DNA of 64,000 nucleotides, from NCBI RefSeq assembly GCF_010727945.1, contig NZ_AP022569.1, positions 2,418,001 through 2,482,000 on the forward strand, in the 5' to 3' direction. A program made the position numbers and the translations under genes. The first letter of the stretch is position 1. Every line of letters begins with the position of its first letter. Positions 54,046 through 62,496 of this stretch are shown here, in pieces. This DNA is from Mycobacterium cookii. GTDB lineage: Bacteria > Actinomycetota > Actinomycetes > Mycobacteriales > Mycobacteriaceae. The notes beneath the pieces were generated by a model that was not told where the DNA came from, did no database searches, and saw nothing but the letters and a program-made list of their open reading frames with translations.

Positions 54046-55632
54046 ATGTCCTGCCCGTTAACGATTGTGAGAAAGGGCACTGAGCGTTTAGGCGCCCGCG
54101 CACCGGGCATGCGCCAGCGCATGCGCAACGTGATCCCCTGGCGTCCAAATAATGGCGTCCCACTCAGTGATGCAACCCTTCGACTCCACTCTCGGCGTAT
54201 CGACGTGCCGACTTACGACCGCACGACGTTGCAGCGCGGCGTCGTGCACATCGGCGCGGGCAACTTCCACCGTGCACACCAGGCCGTCTACTTCGACGAC
54301 CTCGCCTGCTCGGGCATCTCCACGGACTGGGGTGTCACCGGCGTCAGCCTGCACTCCCCCGACGCCCGCGATCTGCTGTCGACTCAGGACGGGCTGTACA
54401 CCGTCGTCGAGCGTGGCCACAACGACCCGACCGCGCGCGTGGTGGGCTCGATCGGCTCGATCCACTACGCCCCCAACGACGGCATGGCGGTCCGTGCCGC
54501 CCTGGCCGATCCGCAGACCCGGATCGTGAGCCTGACGATCACCAGCAACGGGTATTTCCTGGACCCGGTCACCCACGAGTTCGATGCCGACCACCCCGAC
54601 GTGCGTGCCGACCTCCTCGCGACCGACACCTACGCGACCGCGTGGCCGTACCTGGTCGAGGCGCTCGATCACCGCCGCCGCGCCGGCGTCGCGCCATTCA
54701 CCGTGCTCTGCTGCGACAACCTTCCGGACAACACCCCGGCGGCCCGCATCGCGCTGGTGTCCTTCGCCGCGCTGAAGGATCCCGGTCTGGCCAGCTGGAT
54801 CGACGCCAATGTCGCGTTCCCGGCGACCATGGTCGACCGCATCACGCCGCGGACCTCGAAGTCCGAGCGCGAGTTCGTGGAACGCACCTTCGGCATCGCC
54901 GACAAGTGGCCGGTCGTCACCGAGCCGCACTCGCAGTGGATCATCGAGGACAGCTTCAGCAACGGCCGTCCGCCGCTGGACGAGGTCGGCGCGGAGTTCG
55001 TCACCGATGTCAGTGACCACAAGACGGTCAAGACCCGGCTGCTCAACGGGACCCACGTCGCGATGGCGTGCCTGGGCACGGTCGCCGGCTTCCAGCGCAC
55101 CGACGAAGCCATGCGCGATCAGGTGTTCTTCGACTACATCGAGCAGCTGATGGCCGACGAGATTCAGCCGCTGCTGCCGCCGGTGCCCGGCATGAACAAC
55201 GCCGAGTACCGGAACACGCTGTTGAGCCGACTCAGCAACCCGCAGATGAGCGACCAATTGTCTAGGTTGGCCCGCCGTGGATCGTCGAAGATCTCGTCGT
55301 TCATCCTGCCGTCGCTGCACGAGGCGATCGCTGCGGACCGGCCGCACAACCTGCTGATGCTGGCGATTGCCGGCTGGGCCCGCTACCTGCGGGGTTATGA
55401 CCTCCAGGGCCGCAGCTACCAGATCGACGACCCCGAATCGGAATTACTCACTAAGTTGGCCAACATGGACAACGCCGACGCGGTGCTGCGTCACGACATG
55501 TTCGCCGAGCTGCGGGCGATTCCGGGCTTCACCGAACGCTTCAGCGAGCTGGTCGCCGATATCGACGAGTACGGCGTGATCACGACGCTGCGCCGGGCGC
55601 TGGACGACGACATACGGGAGCTGGTGTCGTGA
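54046..55632 (+). CDS. Mannitol dehydrogenase family NAD(P)-dependent polyol dehydrogenase (first paralogue)
   Basis: 528 residues from the first ATG, but the conserved part begins near 54190; ATG codons at 54109 and 54121 and a GTG at 54130 are alternatives, and I see no decisive Shine-Dalgarno. Family hallmarks: VVHIGAGNFHRAHQAVYFDDL (cofactor), WGVTGVSLHSPDARDLL, DGLYTVVER, VCC-like DNLPDNTPAARIAL, MVDRITPRTS, the catalytic Lys in DHKTVKTRLLNGTHVAM, and LLMLAIAGWARYL. Oxidises a hexitol or pentitol to a ketose. First gene of the polyol operon; starts 42 bases from the divergent ligD. Confidence 0.88.
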   Translation: MSCPLTIVRKGTERLGARAPGMRQRMRNVIPWRPNNGVPLSDATLRLHSRRIDVPTYDRTTLQRGVVHIGAGNFHRAHQAVYFDDLACSGISTDWGVTGVSLHSPDARDLLSTQDGLYTVVERGHNDPTARVVGSIGSIHYAPNDGMAVRAALADPQTRIVSLTITSNGYFLDPVTHEFDADHPDVRADLLATDTYATAWPYLVEALDHRRRAGVAPFTVLCCDNLPDNTPAARIALVSFAALKDPGLASWIDANVAFPATMVDRITPRTSKSEREFVERTFGIADKWPVVTEPHSQWIIEDSFSNGRPPLDEVGAEFVTDVSDHKTVKTRLLNGTHVAMACLGTVAGFQRTDEAMRDQVFFDYIEQLMADEIQPLLPPVPGMNNAEYRNTLLSRLSNPQMSDQLSRLARRGSSKISSFILPSLHEAIAADRPHNLLMLAIAGWARYLRGYDLQGRSYQIDDPESELLTKLANMDNADAVLRHDMFAELRAIPGFTERFSELVADIDEYGVITTLRRALDDDIRELVS

Positions 55633-56492
55633 TGAACACGCAAGGACTGACGTTCGTGCGCGATTTCGATCCCGCACCGATCACCACGTTGTTGTGCGAC
55701 GCGGATGACAACCTGTTCCCGTCGGAGGGACCGGCATTCGACGCCTCGGCCGATGTGACCAGTCGGTTCCTGGCCAGGTTCGGCGTGACCGCGCCGCTCA
55801 GCGGTGACGAGTTGCGAAAGAAAGCTGTCGGCAAGAACTTTCGCAGCACCGCGACGGATCTGGCCGCGCTGGCCGGTGTGCCGTTCGAGAAAGTCCTGGC
55901 CGAGGGACGTGCCGACGCACGGGTCGCGTCCGAAAGCGACCTGGCCGCGGGTCGGGCGCTGACCGCCGACGAGCTCGAGCAGTGGGTGCAGCAGGAGCGC
56001 GAGCAGGTCACCGCTCATCTGGCCGTTACGCTCCAGCCGGATCCACAGGTGCTCGAGCCGCTGCGAGACCTCGCGTCGCGGTATCTGCTGACCGCGGTCA
56101 GCTCCAGCGCCAGCGCACGGCTGAACGCGTCGTTCGCCGCGACGGGCCTCGATCCGCTCATCCCGGAGGCATTGCGGTTCAGCGCGGAGGACTCTCTCCC
56201 GGTGCCGACCAGCAAGCCCGACCCCGCCGTTTACCTTCACACCGGCCGGGTGATGAACGTCGAAGCCCATCAGGGTCTGGCCGTCGAAGATTCGGTGCCG
56301 GGTGTCACCTCGGCGGTCGCGGCCGGCTACCTCGCCGTCGGCAACGTCATGTTCGTCCCGGCGGACGAACAAGCAAGCCGCCGTGCGGAATTGATCGACG
56401 CGGGCGCGGTCGCGATCACCGACTCGTGGCGTGCGCTCGCCGACGTCCTGTTGTTGTCAGCGGTGACGGCTGCCGGTTCCTCTCTCACTTAG
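55629..56492 (+). CDS. HAD-superfamily hydrolase (sugar-phosphatase-like)
   Basis: 287 residues; GTG at 55629 overlaps the previous stop (GTGA), ATG at 55632 follows. HAD motif I is LLCDADDNLFPSE with the nucleophile and acid Asp, motif II is AVSSSASARL, motif III the Lys in PTSKPDPAVY, motif IV VEDSVPGVTSA. The cap after motif I is of the beta-phosphoglucomutase/pseudouridine-like type. In this operon a ketose-phosphate phosphatase or damage-control role is plausible. Confidence 0.85.
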   Translation: MMNTQGLTFVRDFDPAPITTLLCDADDNLFPSEGPAFDASADVTSRFLARFGVTAPLSGDELRKKAVGKNFRSTATDLAALAGVPFEKVLAEGRADARVASESDLAAGRALTADELEQWVQQEREQVTAHLAVTLQPDPQVLEPLRDLASRYLLTAVSSSASARLNASFAATGLDPLIPEALRFSAEDSLPVPTSKPDPAVYLHTGRVMNVEAHQGLAVEDSVPGVTSAVAAGYLAVGNVMFVPADEQASRRAELIDAGAVAITDSWRALADVLLLSAVTAAGSSLT

Positions 56493-56608
56493 GCGTCGGC
56501 CAGCCACTGCCGCAGGCCACGCCTCGGCCGTAACCGCCGTACCGTCGAAGATGGTGCCGCGACCCTGGTGTCGAGACAGGCCGCGGCCCTGAGAGGAGAT
56601 GGGCAATC

Positions 56609-58018
56609 GTGGTTGACGCCATAGATCTGAACAACCTAACGCTCGCCAAGCTGCCGATCGAGGCTCCGAATTACGATCGCAGCACTGTCACTGTCGGCAT
56701 CGCGCATATCGGCGCCGGTCACTTCCACCGCGCACATCAGGCGATGTACATCGACCGGCTGTTGCAGGCCGGCCTGGCGCGGGAATGGGGCATCTGCGGG
56801 GTCGGCGTGATGCCGGCTGACTGGACGATGCGCGACGTCCTGACAGATCAGGATGGGCTCTACACGCTGATTCTGGAGAAACCGGACGGCGGCCGGGACG
56901 CGCAGGTGATCGGCTCGATCATCGACTACCGCTACGCTCCCGACGACCCGGAGTCCGCGCTGGAGGTGCTGGCCGCGCCGTCCACCCGGATCATCTCGCT
57001 GACGATCACCGAGGGTGGTTACCGTGACGCGGACGGTCCGGCGTTCGCATTGATCGTCGAGGCGCTGGACCGGCGTCGTCGCCGCGGGATCGCGGCACCG
57101 ACGATCGTGTCGTGCGACAACATCGAGAACAACGGCGAGATCGCCGGACGGGCCGTGCTCGCGAACGCCGAAGGCCGCGATCCCGAACTGGCGGAGTGGG
57201 TGGGCGAGCACGTCGAGTTCCCGAATTCGATGGTCGACCGGATCACTCCGGCCACCACGCTGGAGATGGCCAAAGAAGTCCGGCGCGACTTCGGTGTCAA
57301 CGACCGGTGGCCGGTGGTGGCCGAGCCGTTCACGGCCTGGGTGCTCGAAGACAAGTTCGCCGCTGGCAGGCCACCGCTGGAGCAGGCGGGCGTGCTGCTG
57401 GTCGACGATGTCGCCCCGTACGAGCTGATGAAGCTGCGACTGCTGAATGCGGGCCACCAGTGCCTGGCCTACTTCGCGCATCTGTGCGGGTTCCAGTTCG
57501 TCCACGAGGCGGCCAGTGATCGCGTGTTCGCCGAATTCCTGCTTGGCTATTTCGAATCCGAGGCCATCCCGACGCTGCCGCCGGTGCCCGGGATCGACCT
57601 GCACGAGTTCAGCCGCACTCTGATCGAGCGGTTCTCCAACCCCGGCGTGCGCGACACCGTGGCGCGGTTGTGTGCCTTCTCGTCGGATCGCATCCCCAAA
57701 TGGCTGATCCCGGTGATCAGCGACAACCTGGCCAACGACGGGTCTGTCAAGTTCGCGGCGGCGGTGGTGGCGAGTTGGGCCCGCTATGCCGAGGGCACCG
57801 ACGAATGGGGCGAGCCGTACGAGGTGGTGGACCAGCTCGCGGACTCGCTGATCCCGATCGCCCGCTCGCAGTATGAGAATCCCTGCGCATTCATCGAAAT
57901 CGGTTCAGTGTTCGGCGATCTGGCTCACCAGCCGCGCTTCGTCCAGGCCTACAGCGCGGCGCTGGATTCCCTGCACAACAAAGGGGCTCGCGCGACCTTG
58001 GAGGAATTAGTGCAATGA
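56609..58018 (+). CDS. Mannitol dehydrogenase family polyol dehydrogenase (second paralogue)
   Basis: 469 residues from GTG 56609, eight bases after GAGAGGAGAT. Same hallmarks as the first paralogue: IAHIGAGHFHRAHQAMYIDRL, DQDGLYTLILEK, SCDNIENNGEI, MVDRITPATT, the catalytic Lys in PYELMKLRLLNAGHQCLAY, and FAAAVVASWARYAEGTD. The two proteins differ widely, so they arose by old duplication or separate gain and should have different substrates (for example mannitol and arabitol). The 116 bases upstream hold no gene. Overlaps the kinase by ATGA. Confidence 0.9.
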   Translation: MVDAIDLNNLTLAKLPIEAPNYDRSTVTVGIAHIGAGHFHRAHQAMYIDRLLQAGLAREWGICGVGVMPADWTMRDVLTDQDGLYTLILEKPDGGRDAQVIGSIIDYRYAPDDPESALEVLAAPSTRIISLTITEGGYRDADGPAFALIVEALDRRRRRGIAAPTIVSCDNIENNGEIAGRAVLANAEGRDPELAEWVGEHVEFPNSMVDRITPATTLEMAKEVRRDFGVNDRWPVVAEPFTAWVLEDKFAAGRPPLEQAGVLLVDDVAPYELMKLRLLNAGHQCLAYFAHLCGFQFVHEAASDRVFAEFLLGYFESEAIPTLPPVPGIDLHEFSRTLIERFSNPGVRDTVARLCAFSSDRIPKWLIPVISDNLANDGSVKFAAAVVASWARYAEGTDEWGEPYEVVDQLADSLIPIARSQYENPCAFIEIGSVFGDLAHQPRFVQAYSAALDSLHNKGARATLEELVQ

Positions 58019-58926
58019 CTCGCGGGCTGGTGATCGGCGAAGCCCTGATCGACATCGTCGGCGACGACGAGCACGTCGGCGGCAGTCCGCTGAACGTCGC
58101 CGTCGGACTGGGCCGGCTGGGCCGCGACGTCGACTTCCTGACCCGCATCGGCGACGACGCTTATGGCCGGCGCATTGCCGACTACGCGAACGCGGCAGGC
58201 GTGCAACTTGTTTCGGGGAGCCAGACCGCCGAGCGGACGTCTACCGCTCGGGCAACCGTTGCCGAGAACGGTTCGGCTGTATACGAGTTCGATCTGGACT
58301 GGCAGCTGTCCGGGACACCGCCGGTGGCGCCGCCACTGCTCGTTCACACCGGATCGATTGCGGCAGTGCAAGAGCCGGGATGTCTGGCGGTCGCGGCGCT
58401 CGTCGATGCCTATCACCTTTCGGCCACGGTGAGTTTCGACCCCAACGTGCGGCCGTCGCTGATTGCCGACGGGCAACTGGCAAGGCAACGCATCGAGCAT
58501 CTGGTCGAGCGCAGCGACATCGTGAAAGTCAGCGAGGAAGATCTGCACTGGCTCGACCCCGACCGATCGCCCGAGCAACTTGCGCGCGCCTGGCTGGCGC
58601 TGGGTCCCGCGTTGGTGGTGGTGACGCTGGCCGACCAGGGCGCGATGGCGGTCTGCGCTGCCGGCGAGGCAGGCGTGCCCACTCGCGCGGTTCGCGTGGT
58701 CGACACCGTCGGAGCCGGCGATTCGTTCATGGTCGGTCTGCTCGACGCACTGTGGGGCCTCGGCCTGCTGGGCGCCGGGCGGCGTGCCGAGCTCGCCGGG
58801 ATCGGCATCGACGCGCTGACGGCGATACTCGAGGCGGGTAGCGCCACGGCGGCGCTCACCGTCGGCCGAGCGGGCGCTGACCTGCCGGATCGGGCCGCAT
58901 TGGCCGCCGCGTCGCAGCGCCGTTAG
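58015..58926 (+). CDS. PfkB-family carbohydrate kinase (fructokinase-like)
   Basis: 303 residues, overlapping the second dehydrogenase by ATGA. PfkB motif 1 GGSPLNVAVGLGRLGRDV and motif 2 DTVGAGDSFMVGLLDAL, with the catalytic Asp and anion hole, are intact; FDPNVRPSLI and VKVSEEDLHWL fit the fructokinase group. It should phosphorylate the ketose released by the polyol dehydrogenases. No sugar transporter gene is in the window, so uptake must be encoded elsewhere. Confidence 0.9.
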   Translation: MTRGLVIGEALIDIVGDDEHVGGSPLNVAVGLGRLGRDVDFLTRIGDDAYGRRIADYANAAGVQLVSGSQTAERTSTARATVAENGSAVYEFDLDWQLSGTPPVAPPLLVHTGSIAAVQEPGCLAVAALVDAYHLSATVSFDPNVRPSLIADGQLARQRIEHLVERSDIVKVSEEDLHWLDPDRSPEQLARAWLALGPALVVVTLADQGAMAVCAAGEAGVPTRAVRVVDTVGAGDSFMVGLLDALWGLGLLGAGRRAELAGIGIDALTAILEAGSATAALTVGRAGADLPDRAALAAASQRR

Positions 58927-58963
58927 GCGCATATCCGGCTAGCTGTATGGGCATACTGGCTTT

Positions 58964-59899
58964 ATGCGTTCCATCTGGAAGGGCTCGATCTCTTTCGGGC
59001 TGGTCAACGTCCCGGTCAAGGTGTACAGCGCCACCGAAGACCACGACATCAAGTTTCACCAGGTACACGCCAAGGACAACGGCCGCATCCGGTACAAGCG
59101 GGTTTGCGAAGTGTGCGGTGAAGTCGTCGAGTACCGCGACATTGCCCGCGCCTACGATTCCGACGACGGCCAGTCAGTGATCATCACCGACGACGACATC
59201 GCGACGCTGCCCGAGGAGCGCAGCCGTGAGATCGAGGTGCTGGAATTCGTACCGGCCGCCGAACTCGACCCGCTGCTGTACGACCGCAGCTACTTTCTCG
59301 AGCCGGATGGAAAGTCCACCAAATCCTATGTGCTGCTTGCCAAGACGCTGGCCGACACCGATCGGGTGGCCATCGTGCATTTTGCGTTACGCAATAAGAC
59401 CCGGCTTGCGGCGTTGCGGGTGAAGGACTTCAGCAAGCGCGACGTCATGGTGATCCACACGCTGCTGTGGCCCGACGAGATCCGCGATCCCGACTTTCCG
59501 GTGCTGGATAAGAAGGTCGACGTCAAACCGGCGGAGCTCAAGATGGCCGGACAGGTGGTCGACTCGATGGCCGACGACTTCAATCCGGACCGCTACCACG
59601 ACGACTACCAGGACCAGCTCCGGGAATTGGTCGAGGCCAAACTCGAAGGCGGAGAGGCGTTTACCTCCGAGGAGCAGCCGAAAGAACTGGATGAGACCGA
59701 AGATGTCTCGGATCTGTTGGCCAAGTTGGAGGCCAGCGTGAAAGCGCGCTCCAGCGACGGCAAGGAACCGGCCAAAAAGTCAAGTGCCGCAAAGGCACCC
59801 GCCAAGAAGACTCCCGCGAAAAACGCGGCTGCGAAAAAGTCACCGGCGAAAAAGACCGCCGCCAAGAAGGCACCGGCCAAGGCAGCGTCCAAGTCCTAA
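58964..59899 (+). CDS. ku: NHEJ DNA end-binding protein Ku
   Basis: 311 residues. Homodimeric ring that binds DNA double-strand ends and recruits LigD. Seen: MRSIWKGSISFGLVNVPVKVY, the YKRVCEVCGEVVEY Cys pair, REIEVLEFVPAAELDPLLYDRSYFL in description of its ends, DRVAIVHFALR, RDVMVIHTLLWPDEIRDPDF. The C-terminal 60 residues are a Lys/Ala/Pro tail of PAKK repeats like that of M. smegmatis Ku, which aids DNA binding and threading. The short upstream space has CATACT seven bases before the ATG, so a leaderless mRNA is likely. A partial second copy lies at 60976-61531. Confidence 0.97.
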   Translation: MRSIWKGSISFGLVNVPVKVYSATEDHDIKFHQVHAKDNGRIRYKRVCEVCGEVVEYRDIARAYDSDDGQSVIITDDDIATLPEERSREIEVLEFVPAAELDPLLYDRSYFLEPDGKSTKSYVLLAKTLADTDRVAIVHFALRNKTRLAALRVKDFSKRDVMVIHTLLWPDEIRDPDFPVLDKKVDVKPAELKMAGQVVDSMADDFNPDRYHDDYQDQLRELVEAKLEGGEAFTSEEQPKELDETEDVSDLLAKLEASVKARSSDGKEPAKKSSAAKAPAKKTPAKNAAAKKSPAKKTAAKKAPAKAASKS

Positions 59900-59913
59900 C
59901 CGGCTTGCGCCGG
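59900..59913. terminator. Short bidirectional hairpin between ku and the Met-rich gene
   Basis: CCGGC / GCCGG with a four-base TTGC loop fills the whole space between the two convergent stops. Short stem, no U-tract. Confidence 0.4.
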
Positions 59914-60297
59914 CTACCCGCTGGGTTGCTGGCCAGGTGGCGGTGTCTGGGTCGGCTGCCGAGGACCCATCATTCCCTCAGGTCCCATCATTTTGCCCTG
60001 TTGCATCATTCCGGGCATTTGCATCATTCCCCCGGGCCCCATCATGTCGCCGGACTCCATCATCGGGCAGGTGCCGTTGCGGCCGTCGCCGCCACCCCGG
60101 TGCCAGCCACCGTGGAAATCTGAGAACGATCCGAATCTCAGTCCCGAAAAGAAGATGATCGCGGCGACAAATACGATGCCGGCGACGATGACAACCCACG
60201 CCGCCGCTTGGTAGAGGCGGCCTCCCGCGCCGGGTCCGTCGTCTTTCCAGGATTTAGCAGTCGTCGGCGCAGCCGCAGGTTCAGAAGCTTCGGTCAT
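59914..60297 (-). CDS. Single-pass membrane protein with Met-rich tail
   Basis: 127 residues. An N-terminal cytoplasmic part of about 30 residues, one membrane segment (AAAWVVIVAGIVFVAAIIFFSG, residues about 31-52), a HGGWHRGGGDGRNG segment, then a tail with fourteen Met in about 35 residues as repeats of the type MMGPGGMM. His-Gly-rich and Met-rich segments outside the membrane are typical of copper or silver binding in periplasmic proteins; here this is an inference from composition alone. Convergent with ku. Confidence 0.72.
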   Translation of the reverse strand: MTEASEPAAAPTTAKSWKDDGPGAGGRLYQAAAWVVIVAGIVFVAAIIFFSGLRFGSFSDFHGGWHRGGGDGRNGTCPMMESGDMMGPGGMMQMPGMMQQGKMMGPEGMMGPRQPTQTPPPGQQPSG

Positions 60298-60452
60298 AGT
60301 CCAGACGTTGGCAGAAACATAACCCGCAAGGTAGAGCCGATCGGCCCTAAGAACGCAATTCGCACCAGTTCACCTGCGTCAACAGGGGTCCGCGACTATC
60401 GTTTAGCGCAGCGTGGCCAAACCGGGGGGCCGCCTTCTCAGAAGTGCTCGAC

Positions 60453-60701
60453 ATGATTCACATCCGAACAGCGCTGGCTGTATTCGCGATCGCGGTGTCC
60501 GCCGCATCATTCAATCTGAGCAGCGCAGCGCCGGCGGCGGTCGCCGACCCGATATGCGGTGGGCCCGCAGGCCCACCGTGCGCCGGTCCGAGTCCACTGA
60601 CACCTGAGCAGCAGTGCGCGTTCACCGCCTGGCGGACCATGATGCCCTGCAACTGGCTGGGCCAACAGGTACCCCAGGGCACCCCGGGAAGCTGGGGCTA
60701 G
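60453..60701 (+). CDS. Small exported protein with four Cys
   Basis: 82 residues from ATG 60453, with AGAAG eight bases upstream; a GTG at 60444 is an alternative. A signal peptide (IRTALAVFAIAVSAASFNLSSAAPAAVA) is followed by a 50-residue mature part with four Cys (PICGGPAGPPC, EQQC, MMPC). The mature part looks like a small secreted protein stabilised by two disulphides. No known family. The 155 bases upstream, shared with the divergent Met-rich gene, contain no other coding frame I trust. Confidence 0.7.
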   Translation: MIHIRTALAVFAIAVSAASFNLSSAAPAAVADPICGGPAGPPCAGPSPLTPEQQCAFTAWRTMMPCNWLGQQVPQGTPGSWG

Positions 60702-60707
60702 GACCGC

Positions 60708-60743
60708 TCAGTCGATGTGCGCCGGCGGGTCGGCCAAACCGGG
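60708..60743 (+). repeat. 36-bp direct repeat, left copy (pairs with 63151-63186)
   Basis: 33 of 36 bases equal those at 63151-63186, both beginning with the stop codon complement TCAGTCGATGTG and ending TCGGCCAAACCGGG. The two copies bracket 2.4 kb holding the ku fragment, the toxin/immunity-like pair and the HD gene. Confidence 0.7.
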
Positions 60744-60866
60744 CTTGGGTAGACGATCCCGCAGCACCGCGGCGTCGCGCGGGTAGCTCGATGCCAGAGC
60801 GCGACTGACCCGAAGCGCCGCTGGCAGTTCGGCGGCAATCGCCGACCCACTCCGCCGGTCACTATG
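60708..60866 (-). pseudogene. Remnant of the 3' end of a gene related at its terminus to 63151-63438
   Basis: Reading back from a TGA at 60708, the frame gives PGLADPPAHID as its end, matching PGLAEPPTHID of the exported protein at 63151. Upstream of that the residues (helical, SGSAIAAELPAALRVSRA) do not match it. There is no start codon or full gene, so it is taken as a remnant. A different minus-strand frame (60862-61047) reads LLERACAAYRTETQ and ends at 60862; a frameshift between the two is possible. Confidence 0.45.
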
Positions 60867-60975
60867 CTTGACGTTCCCGCAGCGGTATGAAATCGCCGAT
60901 CACGACGAGGCGCCGCGCGGTGGCCTGCGTTTCCGTTCGGTATGCGGCGCAGGCCCGTTCGAGCAATGCCTCCGA

Positions 60976-61531
60976 CGACGCTGCCCGAAGAGCGCAGCCG
61001 TGAGATCGAAGTCCTGGAATTCGTCCCGGCCGCCGAACTCGACCCATTGCTGTACGACCGCAGCTACTTTCTCGAACCTGATGTCAGGTCCACCAAATCC
61101 TATGTGCTGCTGGCCAAGACGCTAGCCGACACCGATCGGGTGGCCATCGTGCATTTCGCGCTGCGCAACAAGACCCGGCTTGCGGCGTTGCGGGTCAAGG
61201 ACTTCAGCAAGCGCGACGTCATGGTGATCCACACGCTGCTGTGGCCCGACGAGATCCGCGATCCCGACTTTCCGTTGCCGGACAAGAAGGTCGACGTCAA
61301 ACCGGCGGAGCTCAAGATGGCCGGCCAGGTCGTCGACTCGATGGCCGACGACTTCAACCCCGATCGCGACCACGACGACTACCAAGACCAGCTGCGGGAA
61401 TTGGTGGAAGCTAAACTCGAAGGCGGAGAGGCGTTTACATCCGAGGAGCAGCCGAAAGAACTGGATGAGACCGAAGACGTCTCGGACCTGTTGGCCAAAT
61501 TGGAGGCCAGCGTGAAGCACGCTCCAGCGAC
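60976..61531 (+). pseudogene. Partial second ku (middle and C-terminal core only)
   Basis: Aligns to 59202-59758 of the intact ku, about 93% identical by my count (about 37 differences in some 550 bases). It lacks the first 80 codons and the Lys/Ala tail; a one-base deletion at the tail junction shifts the frame, and similarity ends there. The core has no stop and only about five amino-acid changes (GK to VR, VL to LP, Y to D); the rest are synonymous. An open frame runs 60942-61601, so a truncated Ku core could be made, but without the N-terminus it should not form the normal dimer ring. Confidence 0.88.
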
Positions 61532-61573
61532 AGCGGGGCAGCGGCGAAGTCCTGACTCGACCCCGATTAAAAA

Positions 61574-62038
61574 TTGGGGGAAAGCGCACGAATCCAGCTG
61601 ATCGCGGCTTACGCTGCGGAAGCCGCTGGTGGCAGCACCATCGTCCGGGAAGGGCTGGTGAGGAAAATAGCGAGGAACTTTGACGAACCCACCGGTGAGC
61701 CGGATACTGCTCATCTGCCTCCGCTGCGACAGCACTACATCAAAGATGTCAGAACGCTGTTGCCAGCTTTAGAGGAACGGCTTCGCGCCGAAGGCGCGTC
61801 GGAAGAGCAAATTGCGCGAGAGATGAACGCTCTGCGACGCAGGCTTGGCGAAGAGTACAAAGAGCGCACGCCGAAGGAGCTGAGACATATCATATTTGCT
61901 CGGAATATCGAGAAGTACGGTGATCCCCTCGGCCCGTCTTTCCAGCAACTTAGGGATCAAGGTAAGACATACGCACAGATCATCGAAGGTGCGAAGCGAC
62001 CCGGTGGCGATGACCTCGGTTTGGGAACGAAAAAATGA
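61574..62038 (+). CDS. Orphan polymorphic-toxin C-terminal domain (candidate)
   Basis: Up to 154 residues; the frame opens at 61571, the first possible start is TTG 61574, and GTG 61658 is an alternative, so the 5' end may be truncated. The C-terminal core ARNIEKYGDPLGPSFQQLRD plus GKTYAQII, RPGGDDLGLG recalls the ends of RHS/CdiA-type toxins, in which such a module is the last domain. No secretion, RHS or pre-toxin domain is present. Composition is visibly less GC-rich than the flanks, with ATA, TTA-type and AGA codons. The next gene overlaps by ATGA, as immunity genes often do. Biochemical activity is unknown. Confidence 0.55.
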   Translation: MGESARIQLIAAYAAEAAGGSTIVREGLVRKIARNFDEPTGEPDTAHLPPLRQHYIKDVRTLLPALEERLRAEGASEEQIAREMNALRRRLGEEYKERTPKELRHIIFARNIEKYGDPLGPSFQQLRDQGKTYAQIIEGAKRPGGDDLGLGTKK

Positions 62039-62496
62039 ACGTAATACGTCTTCTGTCGCATGACAAGTGGTACGAGATGGCAGATTATGATACGTCGGCG
62101 CACACGATCGTTAATATCTATCGCCCCGACGGTGAGATCTCCGAAATTCCACGATCGGGCATCTATGGAACGCTCGGCAACGATAGACTCATCATCCACG
62201 CAAGTGGCGTCGGCGAAATAGAGATTGGCTTCGAGAACGACGCGGAATTCGATCTCCGCTCCGCGGAACTGGAGTGGAAGCGATACGACTCAGGCCAGGC
62301 ATCTTTCTGGCTGCGGCATGACAATTACGAGCACCGGGTCAACTACGAAGTCCCCAATATCCAAGACGAATGGGATACCTACGGCGCCGAGCTTGAAGAC
62401 TACGATTTCGGCCTGTGGGCAATGAACATTAAGCATTCGGACGAGCGTCAGAGCATTCTGCTCGACCGTTGGAGACAATCGCTCTACGAATACTAG
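62035..62496 (+). CDS. Candidate immunity protein for the preceding toxin-like module
   Basis: 153 residues, strongly acidic (EIEIGFENDAEFDLRSAELEWKR; DEWDTYGAELEDYDFG) and rich in aromatic residues. No signal peptide, so cytoplasmic. No family recognised. Translational coupling to the upstream module, small size, acidity and low GC are the usual marks of an immunity protein, but none is proof. Stop abuts the stop of the convergent HD gene. Confidence 0.55.
   Translation: MNVIRLLSHDKWYEMADYDTSAHTIVNIYRPDGEISEIPRSGIYGTLGNDRLIIHASGVGEIEIGFENDAEFDLRSAELEWKRYDSGQASFWLRHDNYEHRVNYEVPNIQDEWDTYGAELEDYDFGLWAMNIKHSDERQSILLDRWRQSLYEY

Noticed and set aside
54022..54048. AATTATG direct repeat (two copies 20 bp apart) as an operator between ligD and the polyol operon
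   Set aside because: Seven bases each, one being part of a likely -10 box and the other of a start codon; too weak to call.
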